A stretch of 9,273 nucleotides of DNA, from positions 1 through 9,273 of the forward strand of contig JAQWOW010000044.1 of the NCBI GenBank assembly GCA_029245665.1, in the 5' to 3' direction. The stretch comes from Polaribacter sp. (lineage in GTDB: Bacteria > Bacteroidota > Bacteroidia > Flavobacteriales > Flavobacteriaceae). Positions 1 to 6,056 of this stretch are shown one piece after another (the first letter of the stretch is position 1; each line of letters begins with the position of its first letter). Below the pieces are notes generated by a model, which saw only the letters and a list, made by a program, of their open reading frames with translations, had not been told where the DNA came from and did not search any database. The translations under genes and the position numbers were made by a program.

Positions 1-588
1 TCACCTAATAAAATAGAAAAAGAAAAATAGGTAAATCCATAGTATATCTACAAAATGCCAGAAAATTGCACCGAGTTCAAACCCTAGCATATTGTCTGAT
101 TTGTACTTGTATTTAAAATGATTATAAATAACAACTAAAAGCACGAGAACCCCTGCTAACAGGTGTAATACATGTAAAAATGTGATGCCTATGATGAAAG
201 AGGTAGACACTGTACTTTCTGGTCCTGTGAAAAATAAACCGATACTTTTTAATTGATTAAAACCAACGTATTGTTGCCATACAAATCCAATTCCTAACAA
301 CAAAGTAATAACAACAAATAATAACGATAATTGTCTTTTGTTATTTTTTAAAAAATTTTGAGAAAAAAATAGCGATATACTACTTGCAACGATTAAAAAA
401 GTACTCACATAAAATGCTTGGGGCAAATCAAAAGAAACCCAATCATCTCTTTTCATACTTATTACGTATGCACTTGTTAATCCTGCAAAAAACATGACCA
501 TACTAATCATTGAAACCCATAACATGGGTTTTGCTGATATTTTTTTAGCGGTTGTTAATTCTTCTTGTAATTGTTGTTCTCCTATCAT
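1..588 (-). CDS. Heme-copper (cytochrome c) oxidase subunit III
   Basis: A 195-residue integral membrane protein of the cytochrome c/quinol oxidase subunit III family. In the inner membrane it packs against the catalytic subunit I of an aerobic terminal oxidase. Five hydrophobic helices are visible at roughly residues 22-44, 58-75, 86-106, 129-153 and 171-194. This matches the short five-helix form rather than the seven-helix mitochondrial type. Family signatures include the FLHVLHLLAGV segment (H139, H142) and the C-terminal FWHFVDILWIYLF segment (H178, D181). The ATG lies 2 bp after the stop of the heme O synthase gene on the same strand, so the two are almost certainly co-transcribed. The stop codon is exactly at the window edge, so the gene is complete. 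Flavobacteria often carry a second subunit III gene next in this operon, which would lie outside the window. The subunit III assignment is firm; the exact oxidase type (caa3 or bo3-like) cannot be decided here. Confidence 0.9.
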   Translation of the reverse strand: MIGEQQLQEELTTAKKISAKPMLWVSMISMVMFFAGLTSAYVISMKRDDWVSFDLPQAFYVSTFLIVASSISLFFSQNFLKNNKRQLSLLFVVITLLLGIGFVWQQYVGFNQLKSIGLFFTGPESTVSTSFIIGITFLHVLHLLAGVLVLLVVIYNHFKYKYKSDNMLGFELGAIFWHFVDILWIYLFFFFYFIR

Positions 589-590
589 TC

Positions 591-1493
591 TTAATGTAAA
601 AATTTATCTACTACATATATAATTTGTACTACAGTAATGTATAAAACACTTGCTAACATTAGTTTTCTTGCATCAATATTATCTTCGCTTTTATGTAATT
701 TTATTGCAAAATATAACATAAATACTCCTAGTAATCCAACAATAATAGCTGTAAGTGGGTGGATGTAAAATGCTCCTGACAATTTTAAAACAGGGGCAAT
801 TGATACGATTATCATAACTAAAGTGTATAAGATAATTTGCTTTACCGCTCCTTTATCTTTTGCTCCCATTGGCAGCATATTAAAACCAGCTTTCTTATAC
901 TCTTCATATTGCAACCAACCAATCGCCCAAAAATGGGGAAACTGCCAGAAAAATTGAATCATAAATAAAAAACCTGCTTCTAGCCCAAATTGATTTGTAG
1001 CTGCCACCCAACCTAACATAAAAGGAATTGCCCCTGGTATTGCACCAACAAATACAGCTAAAGGTGTTACCGGTTTTAAGGGCGTATACACACTTGTGTA
1101 TAAAAATATAGAAATAGCACCAAACAAAGCTGTTTTGGGATTTATGCTGTATAGAATTGAAATTCCAAGAATCGTAAATAAAAGAGCTATTGAAAGAGCT
1201 ATGTTAACAGACATTCTCCCTGTTGGCAAAGGTCTATTCTCTGTGCGTTTCATAATCGCATCTGTATCTTTTTCTATAATTTGATTGAATGCATTTGAAG
1301 CACCAACCATAAAAAAGCCTCCCAAGGCTAAAAGAAAAAGCATGGAATAATTAACAACATCTACCGCCAATAAATATCCTGCTAAAGAAGAAAATACAAC
1401 ACTCAGTGACAAGCCAACTTTTGTAAGTTGTTTTATGTCTAAAAGAATCGTTTTCATTGATGTTTTATCGTCTGTAATTACTGTTGTTTCCAT
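591..1493 (-). CDS. cyoE: Heme O synthase (protoheme IX farnesyltransferase)
   Basis: A 300-residue polytopic member of the UbiA prenyltransferase superfamily. It transfers a farnesyl group to heme b, giving heme O for terminal oxidases. The first aspartate-rich prenyl-diphosphate motif is at residues 67-93 (N70, E74, D76, D78, then the R83-T84 and N86-R87-P88 elements, ending PLPTGR). The second conserved region, QFPHFWAIGW with the following Y196 and Y199 and ending in NMLP, is at residues 184-208. About seven to nine hydrophobic helices are evident, and the length is normal for CyoE/CtaB. The first ATG is preferred over M13 because known flavobacterial homologues have a similar short tail before the QLTKVGLS-like segment (from memory). 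A Bacteroidota -7-like motif lies 18 nt upstream of it. Cox subunit III follows after 2 bp, giving a biosynthesis-plus-structural oxidase operon. A ctaB name would be equivalent. Confidence 0.95.
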   Translation of the reverse strand: METTVITDDKTSMKTILLDIKQLTKVGLSLSVVFSSLAGYLLAVDVVNYSMLFLLALGGFFMVGASNAFNQIIEKDTDAIMKRTENRPLPTGRMSVNIALSIALLFTILGISILYSINPKTALFGAISIFLYTSVYTPLKPVTPLAVFVGAIPGAIPFMLGWVAATNQFGLEAGFLFMIQFFWQFPHFWAIGWLQYEEYKKAGFNMLPMGAKDKGAVKQIILYTLVMIIVSIAPVLKLSGAFYIHPLTAIIVGLLGVFMLYFAIKLHKSEDNIDARKLMLASVLYITVVQIIYVVDKFLH

Positions 1494-1510
1494 TCTATAA
1501 AATACTTTTA

Positions 1511-1518
1511 CAAAGATA
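1511..1518 (-). promoter_or_regulatory. Candidate -7 element of the cyoE promoter
   Basis: Read on the minus strand the motif is TATCTTTG, a full match to the Bacteroidota -7 consensus TAnnTTTG. It would place a transcription start about 10-13 nt before the cyoE ATG. No convincing -33 TTTG is seen at the usual 19-21 bp distance, and such motifs occur by chance in AT-rich DNA, so confidence is moderate to low. Confidence 0.4.
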
Positions 1519-1570
1519 TTTGATAATTATGTCTTTACCACATTTTTTAACTAGCTTTTGACTTGAAATT

Positions 1571-1598
1571 AAAAAACCCACTCAAAAAATTGAGTGGG
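1571..1598 (-). terminator. Rho-independent terminator of the acetyltransferase-remB operon
   Basis: A perfect 9-bp stem, CCCACTCAA (1577-1585) with TTGAGTGGG (1590-1598), encloses a 4-nt loop. On the minus strand it is followed by six T residues (1576-1571). The plus-strand side is A-rich, so it works as a minus-strand terminator. It lies about 90 nt past the stop of the remB-like gene and upstream of cyoE, separating the two transcription units. Confidence 0.85.
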
Positions 1599-1611
1599 AA
1601 AAATTGCTATG

Positions 1612-1645
1612 AAAAAGAAAAATGTGATTTTTTAAAAAAATCACA
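1612..1645 (-). terminator. Weak AT-rich second hairpin, possible tandem terminator
   Basis: Arms TGTGATTTTTT (1623-1633) and AAAAAATCACA (1635-1645) form a perfect 11-bp inverted repeat around a single central base. On the minus strand a T-rich stretch (TTTTTCTTTTTC) follows. Only two G-C pairs stabilise it, so it may be a backup terminator or simply a palindromic DNA site. It lies between the remB-like stop and the stronger terminator. Confidence 0.4.
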
Positions 1646-1688
1646 GTGCAAATATAATTATAATCTTATATATTTTTACAAAAAAAAA

Positions 1689-3755
1689 TTAAAAATCGAA
1701 ATACCAATTGAATAAATCTGCTCTAACACCTAATGTAAACCATAAATTTGTTCTAGAAGTATAGCTTGGCAACGACTTGTCTATAGAAAAATTTCTATAT
1801 GACAAACGAGCAAAGAGGTTGGTATTATTCGCTGGATTTATTAAATAATCCGCCTGTAGATCTGCAATGAATATATGAGCGGTATTACCTTGAGCGATTT
1901 CATTCCCTGAATCGGTAAGTCTATCTTCATAAGATTGATAAATATCTCCACCAAAACTTACCGTTTGGTCTTCTAAATCAAAACCCTTTTTTCCTAAGGT
2001 AATTTTAGCATGACCACTCCATCTATCTTTTTTATATCTTCCAATAGCAATTGCTTCCCAAAAGTTTGCTCCCCATAAATGTCCAAGTGGCTGGCTATAA
2101 TTTCCATAATTTAAGATTGGTGATTTATGAGCAAAAGTATAGGGGCGAGCACAATTGTATTCAAATTGTAAAAATAAATTTTCAACGTTAAAAGCGTCAA
2201 AATATTTAACCCCCAACTGGGAGGCATATTTATGCCTCCAATCACTCAAATCTCTGAAATTTCCGAGTGAAAACTCATCAACCATGAATTGCGAATATAG
2301 AGAAACATTGTCAGTTAATTTATATTTACCTGTCAAACCAATTATTGCATTTCCTGCATCTTCACCTCTATTGAACTCTAAAGATCTGTAAAATATAATC
2401 GGATTAAAAAACCCTGCATCTATTCCATTTTCTCCTTTAGAAATAACTGTTTCAAAAAAACCTAAATTTAATCTGTTTGACACATTTACACTCAGATAAT
2501 GAGCAGCTACATATTTTCTTGCATGCTCATTAGAATCTGAAATAGATCTTATTGAAGGCTCTGTATTCCACATCCAAATATTAGTATATTGAATTTTCCA
2601 AATATCTACTTTCATTTTTAAATAAGTAGTGGGAGCAGAGACGTCAGATAAAATAAAAGACCGATACCCATCACCAATAAAATTTTTCCCATTTCCAAAT
2701 TGAAATTGCATGTATTTATTTGGTGTAAAAGCTAAATACGATTCTGCAACAGGGTAATCATGAGAATTTATTTTATGCCCCTTAGATTTTCCTCTTCCAG
2801 GAACCAATCCTTCAGAATTTTTTGGTCTTACATTGATTGCAGGATTAGTTATAAAACTATTTACATATTCTGCAAACCGGCCTTGACTTTCATAATAGGT
2901 CGTAGAAAACGAAAAATTACCCCAAATCTCTCCATTAATATTTAAAATTCTAGAGTTATTGTAGGTGTAAGCTAAATTTGAATTATCTTTTCCGAGTTGG
3001 ACATCAAATAAAAAATCTACTGTAAACCAATAATCATCCTTCTTTACTTGTAATAAATGTTCATTCCAAATTTTATTTCCCGTCCACGTTTTTTTTGATG
3101 GTTTTAAAAACTTCTTTTTTTCTTCGCTTAAATTATAATACTTACTTATTTGACTATACGTATAAGGCTTAGATGCCGAATGTGTTCCGTGGGATTTGTG
3201 TAAGGCAAACTCGTAATCAACATAATTTTTATGCGTAAACGGAATATTTAATTTACTGTTATATTCTAAAAAAGTGGAATCTGCTAACTTTTTTTTTTCT
3301 ACAACATCAAATAAACTTTCTTTTTTAACGTCGAGAAGTGTCTTTGTATTAAAAGCACTAGAGTCATTAATTACAGGAAATTTAATTGGAAGTTCAAACT
3401 TCATTTCTACTGGATGATTGTTGTACCAGGCGGGAGTAATTTTTGGAAAAACTGAAAAAACTCTTTTTACTTCTTTTCTAATTTCTTGATTCGGTGTATG
3501 AACATAAATCAACTTAAACTCTCCTTCTGATGTAACTCCAAAAATAGTATTAACTGTTTCGCTATAACCTTCATTTTTAAGAATTTTAGGACTCTTAAAT
3601 TCTGAAAAAAAATATTTTCTTGTTGTGGTATAAAAACAATCTTTTAAAGATTGAATTTGAGAGCCTTTACAGACATCAAAAATTGGGTATCTCTCTTGTT
3701 GGGCAAAAAATATTGAAGGAATTAATAAAACTACAAATGCATGTTTTTTAATCAT
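1689..3755 (-). CDS. remB: RemB-like gliding/surface protein: TonB C-terminal-like domain plus Wzi-like outer-membrane barrel
   Basis: A 688-residue exported protein. Residues 1-18 form a signal peptide (MIKK, hydrophobic core, cleavage probably before Q19-Q20). Residues about 22-127 resemble the C-terminal domain of Bacteroidota TonB energy transducers: the YPIFDVCK and LKDCF entry with C29 and C40, then the GEFKLIYVHTP strand, the EVKRVFSVFPKITPAW helix/loop and the ELPIKFP end strand. No transmembrane anchor or proline-rich linker precedes it. A linker follows to about 235. From there to the end there are many alternating beta-strands, including GNGKNFIGDGYRSFILSD (354-371), typical of Wzi-family capsule-assembly barrels. 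The protein ends in a terminal phenylalanine (NWYFDF), as outer-membrane barrels do. The layout matches my recollection of proteins annotated as gliding motility protein RemB in Flavobacterium. The start overlaps the upstream acetyltransferase gene by 8 bp, implying translational coupling. Outer-membrane barrel is firm; the RemB name is less so, and a direct role in gliding is inference. Confidence 0.7.
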   Translation of the reverse strand: MIKKHAFVVLLIPSIFFAQQERYPIFDVCKGSQIQSLKDCFYTTTRKYFFSEFKSPKILKNEGYSETVNTIFGVTSEGEFKLIYVHTPNQEIRKEVKRVFSVFPKITPAWYNNHPVEMKFELPIKFPVINDSSAFNTKTLLDVKKESLFDVVEKKKLADSTFLEYNSKLNIPFTHKNYVDYEFALHKSHGTHSASKPYTYSQISKYYNLSEEKKKFLKPSKKTWTGNKIWNEHLLQVKKDDYWFTVDFLFDVQLGKDNSNLAYTYNNSRILNINGEIWGNFSFSTTYYESQGRFAEYVNSFITNPAINVRPKNSEGLVPGRGKSKGHKINSHDYPVAESYLAFTPNKYMQFQFGNGKNFIGDGYRSFILSDVSAPTTYLKMKVDIWKIQYTNIWMWNTEPSIRSISDSNEHARKYVAAHYLSVNVSNRLNLGFFETVISKGENGIDAGFFNPIIFYRSLEFNRGEDAGNAIIGLTGKYKLTDNVSLYSQFMVDEFSLGNFRDLSDWRHKYASQLGVKYFDAFNVENLFLQFEYNCARPYTFAHKSPILNYGNYSQPLGHLWGANFWEAIAIGRYKKDRWSGHAKITLGKKGFDLEDQTVSFGGDIYQSYEDRLTDSGNEIAQGNTAHIFIADLQADYLINPANNTNLFARLSYRNFSIDKSLPSYTSRTNLWFTLGVRADLFNWYFDF

Positions 3756-4329
3756 CCTCTAATTTTTTAACTGTATTGTTTTTTAATTGATAAGTTTGAT
3801 TGCTTTCCTTACAAATCGCAGTTTTGTTTTCGTTAAATTCTAGAACATGCCCATATTCACTTACCCATCCTATTTGTTTGGAAGGATTTCCTACTACTAG
3901 TGCATAAGGTAAAACGTCTTTAGTTACCACACTTCCGGCACCTACAAAAGCGAACTCTCCAATAGTATTCCCACAAATAATCGTTGCATTTGCCCCAATA
4001 CTTGCTCCTTTTTTTACTAGAGTTTTTTGATATTCAGTATTCCTCTTTACAGCACTTCTTGGATTTATTACATTCGTAAAAACCATAGAAGGCCCCAAAA
4101 AAACATCATCTTCACAGATTACACCTGTATAAATAGAAACATTATTTTGAACTTTAACGTTTTTCCCTAAAATTACTTCCGGAGAAACGACTACATTTTG
4201 ACCAATATTACATTGATTACCAATAACACAATTAGACATAATATGACTAAAATGCCAGATTTTTGTCTCTTTTCCAATACTACAATTCTTAGCTATTACA
4301 GCCGTCTCATGTGCAAAATAGTCTTCCAA
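3748..4329 (-). CDS. N-acetyltransferase of the WbpD/WlbB type (left-handed beta-helix)
   Basis: A 193-residue hexapeptide-repeat acyltransferase. The closest family I recognise is UDP-2-acetamido-3-amino-2,3-dideoxy-D-glucuronate N-acetyltransferase, which uses acetyl-CoA to make a diacetamido-uronic acid nucleotide sugar for surface glycans in the cytoplasm. Diagnostic stretches are KIWHFSHIM (23-31), NIGQNVVV (41-48), VQNNVSIYTGV (60-70), the GPSMVFTNVINPRS block (79-92), KKGASIGANATIICG (106-120) and GNPSKQIGWVSEYG (147-160), plus many I-G-x-x-x-x hexapeptides. The length is normal for the family. The start is a TTG codon: there is no in-frame ATG before the upstream stop at 4345-4347, and residues 4-11 (YFAHETAV) match the usual N-terminus, so no later start fits. 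Its end overlaps the remB-like gene by 8 bp, and 28 bp upstream on the same strand lies a broken deoC. The acetyltransferase class is firm; the exact sugar substrate is inferred from family resemblance. Confidence 0.87.
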   Translation of the reverse strand: MEDYFAHETAVIAKNCSIGKETKIWHFSHIMSNCVIGNQCNIGQNVVVSPEVILGKNVKVQNNVSIYTGVICEDDVFLGPSMVFTNVINPRSAVKRNTEYQKTLVKKGASIGANATIICGNTIGEFAFVGAGSVVTKDVLPYALVVGNPSKQIGWVSEYGHVLEFNENKTAICKESNQTYQLKNNTVKKLEDD

Positions 4330-4357
4330 AATAATATCTTGAATTTAAGTTTATTTC

Positions 4358-4525
4358 TTATTTAACAATTTCATTAGAAGATGAAGTGCCAATTCTATCT
4401 ACCTAACTCTAGCATCTTTAGAGTAGTTGTGTAATCTCACCCCACCTGATGCTTTTATTTTTAGTGGCTTTGCATTTTCTACTATCCACCTCATAGTTTC
4501 AAATGAAGCTCCATTTGATAAATTA
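4358..4525 (-). pseudogene. deoC: deoC remnant (deoxyribose-phosphate aldolase), frameshifted and internally deleted
   Basis: Two adjacent minus-strand frames together give the end of a DeoC aldolase. The first frame (stop at 4399-4401) reads NGASFETMRWIVENAKP, then LKIKASGGVR, which carries the active-site lysine region of DeoC (the KASGG motif), and then diverges into LHNYSKDARVR before a stop. The second frame (4358-4399) reads DRIGTSSSNEIVK and a stop, the typical DeoC C-terminus. A base loss between them explains the switch. Upstream, the minus strand around 4514-4522 can be read as FIK, as in the DeoC FIKTSTGF motif. That motif is then missing, which suggests a small deletion directly before NGAS. 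About 150 or more N-terminal residues are not found upstream. DeoC normally cleaves deoxyribose-5-phosphate to acetaldehyde and glyceraldehyde-3-phosphate; this copy cannot be functional. It sits 28 bp before the acetyltransferase start, as a former operon neighbour would. Confidence 0.8.
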
Positions 4526-4590
4526 TTTTTTTATTTTAAAAAAAAACCATTGATGATTTAACGAAAAATTTATCTGAATTTTCCTCTCCA

Positions 4591-4614
4591 AAAGACATTA
4601 AAAACAATGTCTTT
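4591..4614. repeat. Perfect 9-bp hairpin in decayed spacer
   Basis: AAAGACATT (4591-4599) and AATGTCTTT (4606-4614) are exact reverse complements around a 6-nt A-rich loop. Neither side is followed by a T-tract, so it is not a typical intrinsic terminator. The function is unknown. Confidence 0.5.
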
Positions 4615-4650
4615 GATGAATTGCTAAATTACAATTATTTCTTTGTTTAT

Positions 4651-4887
4651 GCCGCTATTTCAATTACCCGTTTATGATACTTTTATTTACAATACAGGGT
4701 TCAATTCCTTTTATAACTTCAATCTTTACTTATTCTAGACCTTTTCATTTGAACGCTTCATTTATTAAATATACAACTTTTAGTTGATTTTTTTCTCTAG
4801 TTTTAGAATGACTTTGACTTCTCTTACAAAAAGAATATCCCAATCCAGAACTACCCTCTCTATAAATTGATCATTTAAAATAGCGGC
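4651..4887. repeat. Inverted repeat pair bounding a 237-bp segment
   Basis: GCCGCTATTT at 4651-4660 recurs as its exact reverse complement at 4878-4887. The arms are unusually GC-rich for this spacer (five of ten bases) and enclose 217 bp without a recognisable gene. They could be the ends of a small, non-autonomous or eroded mobile element. However, the arms are short, no target-site duplication is evident and the similarity stops at once outside them, so chance remains possible. Confidence 0.3.
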
Positions 4888-5044
4888 TACTTTATGTAGG
4901 GCTCAATATTCTAAAACAACTTAAAATAACAAAGAGAACTAAAACAAGTAATAACTGGGTGAGAATAGTAGAGGCATTTTCTAATTATTTTGAGAAGCCC
5001 TTTTTTTTCATAACTAAAAAATTAACAGATAAAAAAATTACCAC

Positions 5045-5072
5045 AAAAAAAGCATCACCGTCAAGTGATGCT
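5045..5072 (-). terminator. Orphan minus-strand intrinsic terminator
   Basis: AGCATCAC (5051-5058) and GTGATGCT (5065-5072) form a perfect 8-bp stem with a 6-nt loop. Read on the minus strand it is followed by TTTTTT (5050-5045). On the plus side it is followed only by CTTTATTATAG, a poor T-tract. No minus-strand gene lies between it and the divergent regulator gene at 5319, so it either terminates antisense or short RNA transcription, or outlived the gene it served. Confidence 0.65.
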
Positions 5073-5318
5073 CTTTATTATAGATTATTTAACCTAGGGA
5101 AGTTATATAATCAATAAACAATTAACTTTTTCTTGGAGTTAACAATTCTCCCAAACATTGCCCAAATTTATATTAAAATAAGGTTGTGAAATACTGTTTT
5201 TGTGTAAATGGTTCTAAAAAGTGTATAAATTGTAAAAAAAAAGAACAACTCGTATTTTGTTGTTAAATAAAATGCCAAAAACACAAATTTTATGTTATTT
5301 TTGATTAAATTGTTGTTT
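5073..5318 (+). promoter_or_regulatory. Upstream region of the two-component operon
   Basis: This 246-bp AT-rich spacer precedes the regulator gene and should hold its promoter. A TAnnTTTG match (TATTTTTG, 5296-5303) lies about 15 bp before the preferred start codon at 5319, without a well-spaced -33 TTTG. An inverted repeat AACAAC (5244-5249) / GTTGTT (5259-5264) with a 9-bp centre could be an operator. LytTR proteins usually bind direct repeats, and I see no convincing pair. The promoter position is tentative. Confidence 0.35.
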
Positions 5319-6053
5319 ATGTTAATATCTGTCATCGTTGATGATGAACCAAAAGCAATACAAAGCTTATCCTGGGAGTTGTCAAACTATAGTGATCAAA
5401 TAAAAATAATTGCTACTTTTAACAATCCAGAAAAAGCATTATTGTTTTTAACTGAAAATAATATTGACTGTCTTTTTTTAGACATAGAAATGCCAACTAT
5501 GGATGGTTTTCAGTTTTTAAATAAACTTAAATTTCGAGATTTTGCTGTGGTTATTACAACAGCATATAATGAATATGCTATCAAGGCATTAAAAAAAGAT
5601 GCACTGGATTATTTATTAAAACCTATAGATTCAGATGATTTAGAAGAAACTATCGCAAAAGTAAAAAAACACAGGTCTAGAGCTTTAGATTCGAATAAAA
5701 TAGAAAAAGTATTGTTGCGTTTTAACGAAAAATTAAACACAAAAAAAATTGCAATTAACACTGACGGAAAATTAATTTTTTTAGAATCTAAAGAAATACT
5801 TTACATCGTTTCTGACGGGAATTACTCAACCTTTCACACTACAAATAATAAAAAAATTGTTGTTACAAAAAAACTAAAAGAAATAAATACTATACTCCCA
5901 AATGAAATTTTCTTTAGAGTTCACAACTCCTATATTATCAACCTTACTAAAGTTAAAGAATTCTTTAAGACCGATGGCTATGTAATTCTAGAAGACAACC
6001 ATAAAATACCCGTTTCTCGTCAAAAGAAAAGTGAGTTTTTAGAAAAATTTTAA
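5319..6053 (+). CDS. LytTR-family response regulator (REC-LytTR)
   Basis: A cytoplasmic DNA-binding response regulator of 244 residues from the ATG at 5319. Residues 1-115 form a CheY-like receiver: acidic pair D8-D9, phospho-acceptor D55 in LFLDIEMP, the conserved Thr region ITTAYNEYA (79-87) and K101 in LLKP. Residues about 140-244 form a LytTR DNA-binding domain, with the hallmark ILYIVSDGNYS, FFRVHNSYIINL and KIPVSRQKK segments. An in-frame ATG at 5292 would add nine mostly hydrophobic residues. I prefer 5319 because these regulators start a few residues before the VDDE motif and a candidate -7 element overlaps the earlier ATG. The partner histidine kinase starts 3 nt after the stop, in the same frame, so they form one operon and a cognate pair. 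The target genes are not apparent from the sequence; autoregulation is a usual possibility. The family call is firm. Confidence 0.92.
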   Translation: MLISVIVDDEPKAIQSLSWELSNYSDQIKIIATFNNPEKALLFLTENNIDCLFLDIEMPTMDGFQFLNKLKFRDFAVVITTAYNEYAIKALKKDALDYLLKPIDSDDLEETIAKVKKHRSRALDSNKIEKVLLRFNEKLNTKKIAINTDGKLIFLESKEILYIVSDGNYSTFHTTNNKKIVVTKKLKEINTILPNEIFFRVHNSYIINLTKVKEFFKTDGYVILEDNHKIPVSRQKKSEFLEKF

Positions 6054-6056
6054 TCT

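Larger units (their letters stand above)
4526..5043. other. Gene-poor decayed intergenic stretch
   Basis: I find no credible intact gene here on either strand. The stretch holds short open frames without starts or recognisable motifs (plus strand 4540-4677; minus strand about 4779-4890). It also holds a 9-bp hairpin at 4591-4614 (AAAGACATT / AATGTCTTT) and an inverted repeat with arms 4651-4660 and 4878-4887. Following directly on the deoC remnant, it is best read as erosion debris of a former gene or genes, but I cannot name the ancestors. Confidence 0.5.

Noticed and set aside
1096..1284. Plus-strand open frame of 62 codons inside cyoE
   Set aside because: It lies fully antisense to a well-conserved gene and has no recognisable domain or start context.
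1623..1645. CRP/FNR operator
   Set aside because: The half-site spacing is 13 bp rather than 6, and the position next to a T-rich run suits a weak terminator better.
2155..2391. Plus-strand open frame of 78 codons inside the remB-like gene
   Set aside because: Antisense shadow of the barrel-coding region; no motif and no promoter.
2760..2945. Plus-strand open frame of 61 codons inside the remB-like gene
   Set aside because: Antisense shadow of the barrel-coding region; basic, low-information composition.
4540..4677. Plus-strand open stretch of 45 codons (contains LTKNLSEFSS and VYAAISITRL) with protein-like composition
   Set aside because: No start codon and no recognisable family; it could be a fragment of a lost gene but cannot be told from chance.
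4779..4890. Minus-strand open stretches resembling a degraded protein (contains FIERVVLDWDILFV)
   Set aside because: I considered an eroded transposase, but no DDE or tyrosine-transposase motif is visible and frames close quickly.
4884..5114. Plus-strand open stretch of about 76 codons (contains NNWVRIVEAFSNYF) without an ATG start
   Set aside because: It runs through the orphan terminator hairpin, lacks a start codon and matches no family I know.
5181..5217. LytTR binding repeats upstream of the regulator gene (GTT triplets at 5183, 5196 and 5211)
   Set aside because: The spacing of about 13 and 15 bp and the poor flanking match do not fit the usual paired direct repeats.
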